This document shows, piece by piece, positions 44,939 through 53,383 of a stretch of DNA of 64,000 bases (within the stretch, counting starts at the first letter, position 1; each line of letters starts with the position of its first letter). Location of the stretch: the NCBI RefSeq assembly GCF_029626035.1, contig NZ_JARUBE010000003.1, forward strand, positions 4,092,001 through 4,156,000. The letters are read 5' to 3'. The notes under the pieces are model-generated. The model did not search any database. It was not told where the DNA came from and worked only from the letters and a program-made list of their open reading frames with translations. The stretch is from Micromonospora sp. WMMD980 (GTDB lineage Bacteria > Actinomycetota > Actinomycetes > Mycobacteriales > Micromonosporaceae). A program made the position numbers and the translations under genes.

Positions 44939-45155
44939 GATCTCTCCTCAGGACCGTCCAGGAAGAGTATCCCCTGGTAGACGGGCTGTCTCACATCAGC
45001 GTGACAGGGAGGGACCCGTCATGGGCGCGTGGATCGCAATCTGCGCCCGGCCGCGAGCCGTTATGCCAACGGTCACGGCGCGATGGGTTACTGGTAGACA
45101 TGGTTAGCCTTGGTCGTGGGGGCGGAAAGTTCACTTGACCGAGGTGACAGACGTG

Positions 45156-45683
45156 ATGACCCGATCCGACGACGGCGGTCTCCTGCCGAAGGATGGCTCC
45201 AAGGTCTGGGTTACCACAGCCCAGGGATCGCATTTGCGAGGACGGCGTACACGGGACACAGCTCCCGAGATGGCGTTGCGCCGCGCCGTGCACGCTCTCG
45301 GTTTCCGGTTTCGCCTGGGGCGAACCCTGTTCAACCGGTGCCGGCCGGACCTCGTGTTTCCCGGTCCACGCGTCGCGGTGTTCGTAAACGGATGCTTCTG
45401 GCACGGATGTCCACAACACGGACCCTCCCGGTTCCGGGGTCCCAATGCTGAGAAGTGGGAAACAAAGATCGCCACGAACAGGGCCCGTGATCAGCGGGTC
45501 GACAACGAGTTGGTCGAGGCCGGTTGGCAGGTGATCAGGGTGTGGGAGTGCGAGGTGCGCCGGGAGGCTGGGGAGGCGGCGCATCGGGTTGCTGTCGAGG
45601 TGCGTGGCCGGTCGCGCGCGGCCACCACCCGCCAGAGTCTGGTCGGCCCGACGGCTGTTGGTCAGCACCCCGCTGCTGGATAA
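45156..45683 (+). CDS. vsr: Very short patch repair (Vsr) endonuclease
   Basis: About 175 aa. Vsr core: DTAPEMALRRAVHALGFRFRL, CRPDLVFPGPRVAVFVNGCFWHGCPQHG and WQVIRVWECEVR. Asp in RPDLVF and His in FWHGC/QHG are the catalytic residues. Vsr nicks the strand at T:G mismatches left by deamination of 5-methylcytosine, so it pairs with a cytosine methyltransferase such as the one to the right. The start is uncertain: ATG 45156 is used, with TTG 45135, GTG 45144 and GTG 45153 as alternatives. Confidence 0.85.
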   Translation: MTRSDDGGLLPKDGSKVWVTTAQGSHLRGRRTRDTAPEMALRRAVHALGFRFRLGRTLFNRCRPDLVFPGPRVAVFVNGCFWHGCPQHGPSRFRGPNAEKWETKIATNRARDQRVDNELVEAGWQVIRVWECEVRREAGEAAHRVAVEVRGRSRAATTRQSLVGPTAVGQHPAAG

Positions 45684-46052
45684 CTTTGGCTACCTCCCGT
45701 ATGCCGGCACTGCACGGCCTATCGCGAGTCGAAGTGCGATCCCGCCTGCTGTCCGTCACATCTCCTCGACCGAGCGGTTCAACCTGGCCGCACCGGCGCA
45801 CTCCGTCGTACCCCTGTTCTAATCTGGCTGGCATGCGGGAAGCGCGGCGTCGCACGTGGGGGTGTCACGCTGATCCCCCGCCGACGAAGACCGGGGTTGG
45901 CAAAAAGCCCCTCCCAGTTCGGGTAGGGGCGCTCGCGCCTGCTTCCGCGCCACAGGTAGGTTTCTGGCGCACCGGTGTGCGTCCCGCGGGGTGGGTTGCG
46001 GAGGAGTATGACATCCTGGTCCCCGTCATCGTTTTCGACCGTAGGAGGCGTC
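45684..46052. other. Non-coding stretch between vsr and the first GHKL gene
   Basis: No convincing gene. It contains a TAATCT -10-like box (45821-45826) and a GCCCCT...AGGGGC hairpin (45907-45930), so a promoter and 5' leader or an attenuator for the GHKL gene is possible. Confidence 0.35.
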
Positions 46053-47369
46053 GTGAGCGCTCGGAACCTCTACAGCGTGGCGCCGTCTGCTGCGCGGTTG
46101 ACCGACTCGCTGCGCGACATCGGTTACGACTTTCCGACCGCGGTGGCCGACGTGGTGGACAACAGCGTCGCCGCGGGTGCGAATCGCGTCGAGATCGACA
46201 TCGTGTTCGACGGCTCCGACTCGTGGGTGATGGTCGCCGACGACGGCGAGGGCATGAGCGCCAACGGTCTGTTGGAGGCCTTGCGCTACGGCAGCCGGCG
46301 TGACTACGGTCGCGGTGACCTCGGCCGGTACGGGCTGGGGTTGAAGACCGCATCTCTGTCGCAGTGCCGGTCCTTGACGGTGGTCAGTCGCCGGAGGGCG
46401 GCCACAGCCCGCACTGTGTCGCGGATGATCGATCTCGACCTCATCGCCGAGATGGATGACTGGGTCGTTGCCGAACCGGCGAACGACGAGCAGGTCCTCA
46501 AGGCCCGCGAGACGGTCGCGGACACGGGGGGCACCGTGGTGCTCTGGCGCGGACTCGACCGCGTTTTGCCCGAACGTAAGCCAGACGGCGGCTGGGCGCG
46601 TCGCCGGTTGGAAGCACTGGCGGGCAGGACGGCTGACCATCTGGGTACGGTTTTCCACCGTTTCCTTGAGGGTGAGGTCGGCGGCGGCCTCGTGATCACG
46701 GTCAACGGCGAGAAGGTTCGGCCGTGGAACCCCTTCGCCCCGGACGAGCCAGCACGGGAGGTGCTTCCTCCCCTCCGTTTCGAGGTGACCGTCGGTGAGG
46801 CCACCGGAACGGTGTCATTGCAGCGGTACGTCCTGCCATCCCGCGACCAGTTCTCGTCGCAGGCGGAGTTCGAGCGACTCTCGGGCCCGCTGAACTGGAA
46901 CCGTCAGCAGGGCCTGTACGTCTACCGTGCCGAGCGGCTGGTCCAGTGGGGCGGCTGGAACGGCATGCGAGGCATCGATGAACACACTAAGCTCGCGCGG
47001 GCAGCGCTGGACTTCGACACGGATCTTGACGTGGTGTTCAACATCAACGTGGCGAAGATCAGGGTGGCGATGCCGCCGCAGTTGCGTCAGCTGCTCGAAC
47101 GCCCGGTGCACGAGCTGTGCATGCGGGCGGACGACGCCTACCGCAAGAACTCGCGCGGTGCCTCCGAGGGCCCGAGGGTAGCCTCCGAGCAATTGGCCGC
47201 CCTGTCTCGCAGCGAGGCGTCCGGGGCGACGCCGCCCATGCCGGTTGTCGGCTTGGCGCTGCGAGCCGCTGCTATGCGTGCGGGTGAGTACGCCGCCCTG
47301 CAACGCATCGGGGAGAGGCTGCGGGCCGAAGCCCCTGACATCGCCGCCGCGCTCGGCTTCAGGGACTGA
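46053..47369 (+). CDS. MORC-like GHKL ATPase (first)
   Basis: 438 aa. GHKL (Bergerat) fold motifs are present: N-box FPTAVADVVDNSVAAGA, DDGEGM and GRYGLGLKTASLSQC. The rest matches the MORC-like, MutL-related proteins of restriction-type loci, with a middle domain LYVYRAERLVQWGGW. GTG start with AGGAGG four bases upstream. A second, shorter-range relative is encoded at 57038-58501. Its 3' end overlaps the EndoIII fragment by 11 bases, convergently. These ATPases are thought to remodel or clamp DNA for a nuclease. Confidence 0.8.
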   Translation: MSARNLYSVAPSAARLTDSLRDIGYDFPTAVADVVDNSVAAGANRVEIDIVFDGSDSWVMVADDGEGMSANGLLEALRYGSRRDYGRGDLGRYGLGLKTASLSQCRSLTVVSRRRAATARTVSRMIDLDLIAEMDDWVVAEPANDEQVLKARETVADTGGTVVLWRGLDRVLPERKPDGGWARRRLEALAGRTADHLGTVFHRFLEGEVGGGLVITVNGEKVRPWNPFAPDEPAREVLPPLRFEVTVGEATGTVSLQRYVLPSRDQFSSQAEFERLSGPLNWNRQQGLYVYRAERLVQWGGWNGMRGIDEHTKLARAALDFDTDLDVVFNINVAKIRVAMPPQLRQLLERPVHELCMRADDAYRKNSRGASEGPRVASEQLAALSRSEASGATPPMPVVGLALRAAAMRAGEYAALQRIGERLRAEAPDIAAALGFRD

Positions 47370-47655
47370 CCAGCGGCTGCCGTTCGGTCCGACTGCCCCG
47401 TTTTGCTGCCTCGCTGCATGCCTTGTTGAGGGGGCAGCGTGGGCAGGCAGGGTCGGTGGGGCGGCAGACGGTAGTGGCAAGCTCGATCAGGCCGAGGTGT
47501 GCCCGCCGCGCGTCGGTGTCATCGCCGATCATTCGGGCGATGGCCAGACGCCCCGCCGTCATCCTGTTGCTGCGTTCGACGTGCTCGTCCTCGTGCGTGA
47601 AGCGGGCGGCGACGCGGTGGGTGCCCTTGGTGATGAGAACGGGTTCCTCCGCGTT
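47359..47655 (-). pseudogene. EndoIII-type C-terminal fragment separated by IS
   Basis: Codes the last 97 residues of the split methyltransferase/EndoIII protein: EEPVLITKGTHRVAARF, then helical sequence and a complete [4Fe-4S] loop, VCRPTDPACPRCPLNKAC (C-x6-C-x2-C-x5-C). Where EndoIII has a catalytic Asp in DTHVFRV, this reads GTHRV. Its own start is gone; ATG 47562 would give only the tail. Deleting the IS and one GTT/AAC duplicate joins it in frame to the 49187-50902 gene. Confidence 0.85.
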
Positions 47656-47730
47656 CCCTCCCTGTCACGCTGATGTGAGACAGCCCGTCTACCAGGGGAT
47701 ACTCTTCCTGGACGGTCCTGAGGAGAGATC

Positions 47731-48168
47731 ATTAGCATAACGTCGAAGCCCCACGAGAGCCTGGATCCGGACGCCCGGCCCCAGCGGCGGACATTCACCG
47801 CAGAGTTCAAGGCGCGGATCCTGGACGAGTACGACGCGGCGCCGGACGCGGCGGCTCGCGGGGCGATTCTGCGCCGGGAACGGTTGTACGGGTCACACAT
47901 TCTCGACTGGCGCAAGGCCCGAGACGCCGGAGCGTCGGCCGGCTTGACGGACCGGCGGCAATCGGCCGCGCGGGCAGCGAAGAAGGCCGAGAGCGCCGAA
48001 CTTGCCCGTCTTCAGCGGGAGAACGCCCGCTTGCAGGCCAAGCTGGCCAAGACTGAGACCGCGTTGCAGATCATGGGAAAAGCGCACGCGCTCTTGGAAC
48101 TGCTCTCCGAGAGCGCGGATTCCGCGCCGATGCCGAACCCGTCCTCGCCGAGGCACAGCAGGCGCTGA
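47731..48168 (+). CDS. IS3 OrfA (copy 2), probable ATT start
   Basis: 145 aa, identical to copy 1. After the in-frame TGA at 47719, the only initiation candidates before the conserved residues are ATC, ATT and ATA. ATT at 47731 lies five bases after AGGAG. It contains the HTH and leucine zipper that precede the frameshift. Confidence 0.7.
   Translation: MSITSKPHESLDPDARPQRRTFTAEFKARILDEYDAAPDAAARGAILRRERLYGSHILDWRKARDAGASAGLTDRRQSAARAAKKAESAELARLQRENARLQAKLAKTETALQIMGKAHALLELLSESADSAPMPNPSSPRHSRR
48075..48081 (+). other. Programmed -1 frameshift heptamer (copy 2)
   Basis: G-GGA-AAA slippery heptamer in the OrfA frame, starting at the last base of an ATG codon. A -1 slip enters the OrfB frame, which is open throughout. 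Confidence 0.6.
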
Positions 48169-49190
48169 CCCCGGCGTGGGGCATCGCCGGGGCCTGCCGG
48201 CTGACCGGTGTTTCCCGCGCGACGCTCTACCGGCACCGCGTACCACCGCTAATCTCACGGCCGCGGACCGCGCGCAGGCCACCGCCGTCGGCGTTGTCCG
48301 AGGCGGAACGTGAGCAGGTGCTGCAACTGCTAAACCGGCCCGAGTACCAAGATCTGGCGCCGGCGCAGGTGTGGGCCCGCGAGCTCGACGAGGGCCGCTG
48401 GTGGTGCTCGGAGTCCACGATGTACCGGATCTTGCGGGCTGCCGGGCAGAGCGGCGAACGCCGCAGCCAGGCCAGCCATCCGGCCCGCACCAAACCCGAA
48501 CTCGTGGCCGACGCGGCGAACCAGGTCTGGTCCTGGGACATCACCAAGCTGCGCGGCCCGCAGAAGGGCGTCTGGTTCCACCTCTACACCGTGATCGACA
48601 TCTGGTCCCGTTACGTCGTCGGGCACCTGGTCGCCGCGCACGAGGACGGCCAGCTCGCCGAGGCGCTGATCGCTGACGCGGCCGCCCGCGAACGCGTCGA
48701 TGCCGATCAGTTGACCGTGCACGCCGACCGTGGCGCCGCGATGACCAGCAAGACCGTCACCCAGCTGCTGACCGATCTGAAGATCGGCCGTAGCCACAGC
48801 CGTCCGAAGACATCGAACGACAATCCGTACATCGAGGCGAGCTTCAAGACGTTGAAGTACGACCCGACGTTTCCCGAGCGGTTCGGGTCGATCCAGCACG
48901 CCCGGCAGCACTGCGAGGCGTTCTACACCTACTACAACCACGAGCACCGGCACTCCGGGGTCGGCCTGCACACCCCGGCATCGGTGCATCACGGCACCGC
49001 CGGGCAGATCCGTGAACAGCGGCAACAGACCCTCGACGCGGCCTGGGCAGCGCACCCGCAACGGTTCGGCCGCCGCCGTCCACGCCCGCCCCGCCTCCCG
49101 GACCGGGCATGGATCAACAAACCCGACAACAGCGACCCCGAACAGACCACCGCCTCGCCCGTGCCCAACCAACCAGCAGCACAAAGCTAA
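48081..49190 (+). CDS. IS3 transposase OrfB (copy 2)
   Basis: Identical to copy 1: DDE catalytic domain with D, D-35-E spacing. Functional expression requires the frameshift at 48075-48081. Apparently intact, so the element may still be able to move. Confidence 0.85.
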   Translation, partial: SARALGTALRERGFRADAEPVLAEAQQALTPAWGIAGACRLTGVSRATLYRHRVPPLISRPRTARRPPPSALSEAEREQVLQLLNRPEYQDLAPAQVWARELDEGRWWCSESTMYRILRAAGQSGERRSQASHPARTKPELVADAANQVWSWDITKLRGPQKGVWFHLYTVIDIWSRYVVGHLVAAHEDGQLAEALIADAAARERVDADQLTVHADRGAAMTSKTVTQLLTDLKIGRSHSRPKTSNDNPYIEASFKTLKYDPTFPERFGSIQHARQHCEAFYTYYNHEHRHSGVGLHTPASVHHGTAGQIREQRQQTLDAAWAAHPQRFGRRRPRPPRLPDRAWINKPDNSDPEQTTASPVPNQPAAQS

Positions 49191-50902
49191 ACAAAATCAA
49201 GAAAATGTCTCAGTTGACTTGACAGGCTCCGGTTGTCCTCGTCCTGGGTTGGGATTGCGAGGACGGCGAGGTCGATTACCGAGGCGTCGACCCCGCGAAG
49301 GCTGTGGATCTTGTCGTCGTCGAGCAGGTCTGGTTGCAGGGTGAGCGTGCGCGCCAGTTCGAGCAGCCGCTCGGCACGGTGCTCGCGGTTGATCCACCGC
49401 CCGATCTCGACGAGTTCGTCGCCGGCGCCGACGGTGTCCTGCGGCTGCTCCCATCGTTCGAGCAGTGACCAAAGGATTCGTACCTGCTCGGGCGCTGCCC
49501 GGTCGAGGAGCATCTCCGCGGAGATGACCTGCCACCGTGTTCGGGCGCGCAGCCACGGGAGGGCTGGGTCGCTGAGGTCGTCGAACCAGGTGGCGAGGGC
49601 TTGGGCGATGTCGCGGCTGCGGTAGGCCACTGGCGTTGGGGCGTCCAGCGCTGTCATCACGGCGCGCCCGAGCTGGGTACCGAGCGCCGGGGGTACGGCG
49701 TTACCGATCTGACGGAACGCGGCCGACGGTGGGCCGGCGAAGCGGAACCAGTCGGGGAAGGTCTGCAGCCGCGCCGCCTCACGCACGGTCAGTGTGCGGT
49801 CCTGTCGGGGATGGATGTACCAGTAACCATCCTTGGCGATGTGCGCGGTGATGGTGCGGGAGTACGTGTCCTCGCTCAGGCGCTTGTACTTGTCGTCGAA
49901 GATGTCGTCGCGGTAGCGCTTGACGTCCTCCGGCAGGTCCGAGTACCGGGTGTCGGCGTCCATCATGTCGAAGGCACGCAGGTCGTCCTCGCGTACAGGT
50001 CGGGTGATGTGGTCGAATACCTTGCCCGTGTCCGCCTGTGCAACACCGCGACGCATCTGCCTCTGAAAGGCAGAAGCGGGACCGGCGTAGTCTGACCAGC
50101 CGTCGGCGCCCCCCTCGGGCCTCCAGCCGCCCTCGACCTCGGGTAGGTCGCCGATCGCGTTCCACACCGACACCCGGTCCGGTACCTCTGTCGGCCAGTC
50201 GAAGGCGACTCCATCTCGCAGCGCAACCAGGATCAAGCGCTGGCGGAACTGGGGTACGCCGTAGCGCAGGGTGTCAACGACCCGTTCCTCGACTGCGTAA
50301 CCGATCGACTCCAACTCGTGAACCATGGTGCGGAGAATGAACATCTCCCGATCGAGCGCCATGTCGGGAACATTCTCCATGATCACGGCGGCAGGTCTGG
50401 CCAGTTGAATGACCTCCAGGAATGAGCGCCAAAGGTCCCGCCGTTCGTCGTGCGCCGGGCGGAGGCCATGACGGACCTGGTGACGGATCAGTGAGCGGCC
50501 CGCCCGGGAGAAGGGTTGGCACGGTGGGCCGCCAGACAGCAGCTCGATCCCCGCTTCCTTCACCAGGGCAGCGATCCGCCGAACGTTGACGGACTCCCCG
50601 AGGTCGCAGTCGAGGGTGAGACCGGGGTAGTGGTGTCGGTGCGTCTCGACGGACTCGGGGTCCCGGTCGGCTGAAAGGACCACGCGAAACCCGGCCTCGG
50701 TGAGGCCCAGACTCAGGCCACCTGCACCACTGAACAAGTCCGCCGCCAGCCGCTCACCCCGCTCACGGCAAGCTGCGGCGAAACGGAGGAACTCTTGGTC
50801 GTCCCCGCATGCCTTGGGGTGTGGCGCGAGACGGACGAACGGGCCGCGCACGAGCTTGACGCCATAGCCTGCCCGACGTCGTTCGACGGTGTCGTCCGTC
50901 AC
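49187..50902 (-). CDS. Cytosine-5 DNA methyltransferase fused to an EndoIII-type domain, truncated by IS
   Basis: 571 aa as it stands. MTase motifs: DLFSGAGGLSLG (I), GGPPCQPFSRAG (IV, catalytic Cys), MENV (VI), FRQRLILV (VIII) and GNAVPPALG (X). From ~residue 437 it continues as an EndoIII-like helical domain (RTRWQVISAEMLLDRAAPEQV; HhH-like LRGVDASVIDLAV). The frame enters IS copy 2 after Asn-557 and ends 14 codons later. The full ancestral protein was ~654 aa. The MTase is probably still active; the EndoIII part is probably not. GTG start with GGGGAGG upstream. Confidence 0.85.
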   Translation of the reverse strand: MTDDTVERRRAGYGVKLVRGPFVRLAPHPKACGDDQEFLRFAAACRERGERLAADLFSGAGGLSLGLTEAGFRVVLSADRDPESVETHRHHYPGLTLDCDLGESVNVRRIAALVKEAGIELLSGGPPCQPFSRAGRSLIRHQVRHGLRPAHDERRDLWRSFLEVIQLARPAAVIMENVPDMALDREMFILRTMVHELESIGYAVEERVVDTLRYGVPQFRQRLILVALRDGVAFDWPTEVPDRVSVWNAIGDLPEVEGGWRPEGGADGWSDYAGPASAFQRQMRRGVAQADTGKVFDHITRPVREDDLRAFDMMDADTRYSDLPEDVKRYRDDIFDDKYKRLSEDTYSRTITAHIAKDGYWYIHPRQDRTLTVREAARLQTFPDWFRFAGPPSAAFRQIGNAVPPALGTQLGRAVMTALDAPTPVAYRSRDIAQALATWFDDLSDPALPWLRARTRWQVISAEMLLDRAAPEQVRILWSLLERWEQPQDTVGAGDELVEIGRWINREHRAERLLELARTLTLQPDLLDDDKIHSLRGVDASVIDLAVLAIPTQDEDNRSLSSQLRHFLDFV

Positions 50903-51301
50903 CTGTGCTACCTCCCCGATCGATCAAACGCCCTGCGCAGGTTACCTCTTTGGCCCGACGCCGTACCTCGGCTGCCCCGACGTTTCCATGACGGCTTGGT
51001 CGGCGGGTTCGGAGAGCCTCGTTGTGCTAACGGGCATGTGCCGCCCTCTTGACCGGCTGGGCCTCACCCATAAGTTGGCCTAAATTACCGGCGATGGATA
51101 ACCCTTGCTGGTAGTGCCGCCTTTTGCGAGCACCGAGTATTCGCTTCGCGTACGAGTGTCGGGCATACGATGATATCCAAATGAGCTTCGACCACTAAAG
51201 CAGTTATGTCCTGCTCGCCATGGATCATCTTGTAGCTGCCGTTGAACATATCCGTGCGAGCACGACTGGCCAGGCCCCGAGAAGGAGTCGTGCCGTGACG
51301 T
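50903..51301. other. Non-coding stretch upstream of the methyltransferase
   Basis: 399 bases, less GC-rich than the core, with GATCGATC at 50919-50926. It contains the leftward promoter for the methyltransferase. No clear -35/-10 or gene was identified; a short minus-strand frame here has no known motif. Confidence 0.35.
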
Positions 51302-53374
51302 TCAGTGGCCGAGCTCAAATCCATTCTCCTCTGCGGTCCTGAGTAAGCCGAGCAATACGGCGCACTGCTTCTCGGATGGGATCCCTCTCTTTCGCCCGGC
51401 CGCGATGTCCAGGATGCCGAGGTGGGTGGGTGACGCAAGACGCCGCGCCACGGCGAACCGCCGCACCGATTCCCAGGCAGGCGCACCCATATGGAGAACC
51501 GTGGTCTGAGCCATGATCCCGGAATCGATCTTCTGCACCGCCACTGCGTCCGCGCGGCGTTGGGCGACCCGTTCGCGAGACTCCAAGGATGCCAGGAAAG
51601 CTTCTGGTACATCCACGGACGCCTTCCGGATCGACTCCCAGCATGCCTCCCGCTTGGCCCATTCCGTCACGTTCACGATGGGACGGCGCTCATCGGTAAG
51701 TAGGTCAAAGACCTTCTCCGCCACAACGAGACTGGTCTCCTCAACCTCAGGTGACACTGACTGCCGCGCCCAGATGAGGTCGAAGTCGAACGACTTACCC
51801 GGCGCGTGGGTCTCGACGATCACCGCCAACTTCGACATCGTGTACGTGACGATGTTCGCGAGGTAGCCGCTCTGGTACCAGCTCGCCTTGGCAACGAGTG
51901 CGCGGATGCGGTGGTAGAGGAGCGCTTTCGCCACGAGGTGCTTGAAGTAGACCTCGTTGAAGTTCGCCTCCGATGCCCCCCACTGGGCGGCCACCTGATC
52001 GGCGAAGGCTAGGAAGTTGCGCTGAGCGCCGGCGCTCACCAGATGGGGCTTCTTCGCCCACGACACCTCGTACTTCGCCGCGTCGGTCTTGGTGATGACC
52101 TGCCCCCGGGGGAACAGGGCGGCGAACTTCTTGGCGTCAGCCACGCTCAGCTTGCGTTGCTCGTTGGCGTACTGGCCCCGGGTGCGCTCGTAGAACCACT
52201 TGGTCTGGAAGTTCACACCGGGCTTCGCCGGCGCGAGGATCCGGCGTGACAGGTCCTCCATCCTCACGTGGAAGGGGCTGTTGGAGAAGAAGTCCGCCTC
52301 ACTGACCTTGTTCTGGCTATTGGCGTAACGTGAGATACGCGGGACCATCTCAACCGCTTGTTCGGGCCGCACCACCACAAGCTTGGTCTGCACAAAGACA
52401 TCGTCGAAGTATGGGATGTCCTTGTTGTCGCGGCGGACGTAGAACAGCGTAGCGGTGGTCTGGCCGCCGTTGACGATCTGGAGGTCGCGGATAGTCTTGA
52501 TCGCTCGTCCGTCGGCCGTCCACTCCAAGTCGGTAGCCGTCGCCGTGATGCCGTTGTTGTAGGCGAGGAACCGTGCCGGCTCCGACAGCACTGTGGAGCG
52601 TATTCCCTTGTTCACTCTGCCGGTCGTGCTCAGGTAGGAGCGGACGTTGCCCTCCAAGAGCCGGCTTCCGTACCGCCCGTAGAGGTCTGCCAGTACGCGG
52701 GCAGGGATGGCGGTGAGGTAGGTCTTGACGTCGGAGGCCGTCTCGGAGGTCCGCAGAGCATCCAGCCCGCGCGGAAGCCATTCCGAGAGGTCGATTTCCA
52801 GCTCCTCGCGGCCCTGACTGGACTCATGCACCTGGAGCAGCCGGCGCAGGTCCCAGATGTGGTAGTCGATCCTGATTCCGTCACGTTCTGAGCTGTTGAA
52901 CGCCTTCGCGCGTCCGCTCATCTCCATGTTGGTGATGAGGTACATCCGATAGCGGGTTACATTGCGACCGCGCATGCGGAGGTCCTCGGCGAGCTGGTAC
53001 TCGGGCCCGCTCTCCTCTCGTCCCTGCTGGAAGACGCCGCGGACGGCCTCGTCGAGATAGGTGGCGAGCGACTGAAATGCCTTGCGGGCGTCGGCAGTAG
53101 ACAGGGTCAGTGGCTCGTCCGAGTCCGCGAAGACTGACACCGCTAGCGCGACCGACCCGTCCTGGTCAGTCAGGTCGAACCCGTTCACAGCGACCGCACG
53201 TTTACGCTCGCCGGTGCCGACGAAGTGCAGAACGGTGAGCTGCTCAACCTCCTCCGCTTCCGCCAAGCGATCGGAAACCTCAGCAAGGAATGCTGTTGAT
53301 CGATAATCGTTCTCAACCTCAGCCCGCGTATCCACGGTGTTCATGAGGTCCTTGTAAAAGTCCGCCAGGTCCAT
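51302..53374 (-). CDS. AIPR family (abortive infection phage resistance) protein
   Basis: 690 aa. The AIPR signature is YNNGITATA...LQIVNGGQTTATLFYVRRD; other family segments include VRPEQAVEMVPRISRYANSQNKV and SYLSTTGRVNKGIRSTVL. AIPR proteins occur in phage-defence loci and restriction-type operons. It begins 9 bases after the PD-(D/E)XK gene, so it is the last gene of the GHKL-Z1-nuclease operon. Mechanism not established. Confidence 0.85.
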   Translation of the reverse strand: MDLADFYKDLMNTVDTRAEVENDYRSTAFLAEVSDRLAEAEEVEQLTVLHFVGTGERKRAVAVNGFDLTDQDGSVALAVSVFADSDEPLTLSTADARKAFQSLATYLDEAVRGVFQQGREESGPEYQLAEDLRMRGRNVTRYRMYLITNMEMSGRAKAFNSSERDGIRIDYHIWDLRRLLQVHESSQGREELEIDLSEWLPRGLDALRTSETASDVKTYLTAIPARVLADLYGRYGSRLLEGNVRSYLSTTGRVNKGIRSTVLSEPARFLAYNNGITATATDLEWTADGRAIKTIRDLQIVNGGQTTATLFYVRRDNKDIPYFDDVFVQTKLVVVRPEQAVEMVPRISRYANSQNKVSEADFFSNSPFHVRMEDLSRRILAPAKPGVNFQTKWFYERTRGQYANEQRKLSVADAKKFAALFPRGQVITKTDAAKYEVSWAKKPHLVSAGAQRNFLAFADQVAAQWGASEANFNEVYFKHLVAKALLYHRIRALVAKASWYQSGYLANIVTYTMSKLAVIVETHAPGKSFDFDLIWARQSVSPEVEETSLVVAEKVFDLLTDERRPIVNVTEWAKREACWESIRKASVDVPEAFLASLESRERVAQRRADAVAVQKIDSGIMAQTTVLHMGAPAWESVRRFAVARRLASPTHLGILDIAAGRKRGIPSEKQCAVLLGLLRTAEENGFELGH

Positions 53375-53383
53375 CAGTGCCCC

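Larger units (their letters stand above)
43438..45013 (-). mobile_element. IS3-family element, copy 1 (1,576 bp)
   Basis: Identical in sequence to the element at 47656-49231 and in the opposite orientation. Ends are CGGAGCCTGTCA and CCCTCCCTGTCA (partly matching terminal inverted repeats). A 3-bp target duplication ACC flanks it (43435-43437 and 45014-45016). It carries orfA and orfB and transposes by the IS3 DDE mechanism. Confidence 0.9.
47656..49231 (+). mobile_element. IS3-family element, copy 2 (1,576 bp)
   Basis: Identical to copy 1 and inverted. Flanked by a 3-bp target duplication GTT (47653-47655 and 49232-49234). It interrupts the methyltransferase/EndoIII fusion gene and therefore arrived by its own transposition event. 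Confidence 0.9.

Noticed and set aside
45834..46052. A small gene starting at ATG 45834
   Set aside because: Arg/Pro-rich translation, no ribosome site, and the frame runs through the GHKL ribosome site in another phase.
47559..47915. A minus-strand frame crossing the IS boundary
   Set aside because: It joins IS antisense sequence to an out-of-frame reading of the EndoIII fragment.
43438..49231. Composite transposon carrying vsr and the GHKL gene
   Set aside because: Each IS has its own intact 3-bp duplication and copy 2 lies inside a gene, which fits two independent insertions better than joint movement.
43438..49231. Inversion between the two IS copies having scrambled the methyltransferase gene
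   Set aside because: The gene halves on both sides of copy 2 rejoin in frame in their present positions and each target duplication matches locally.
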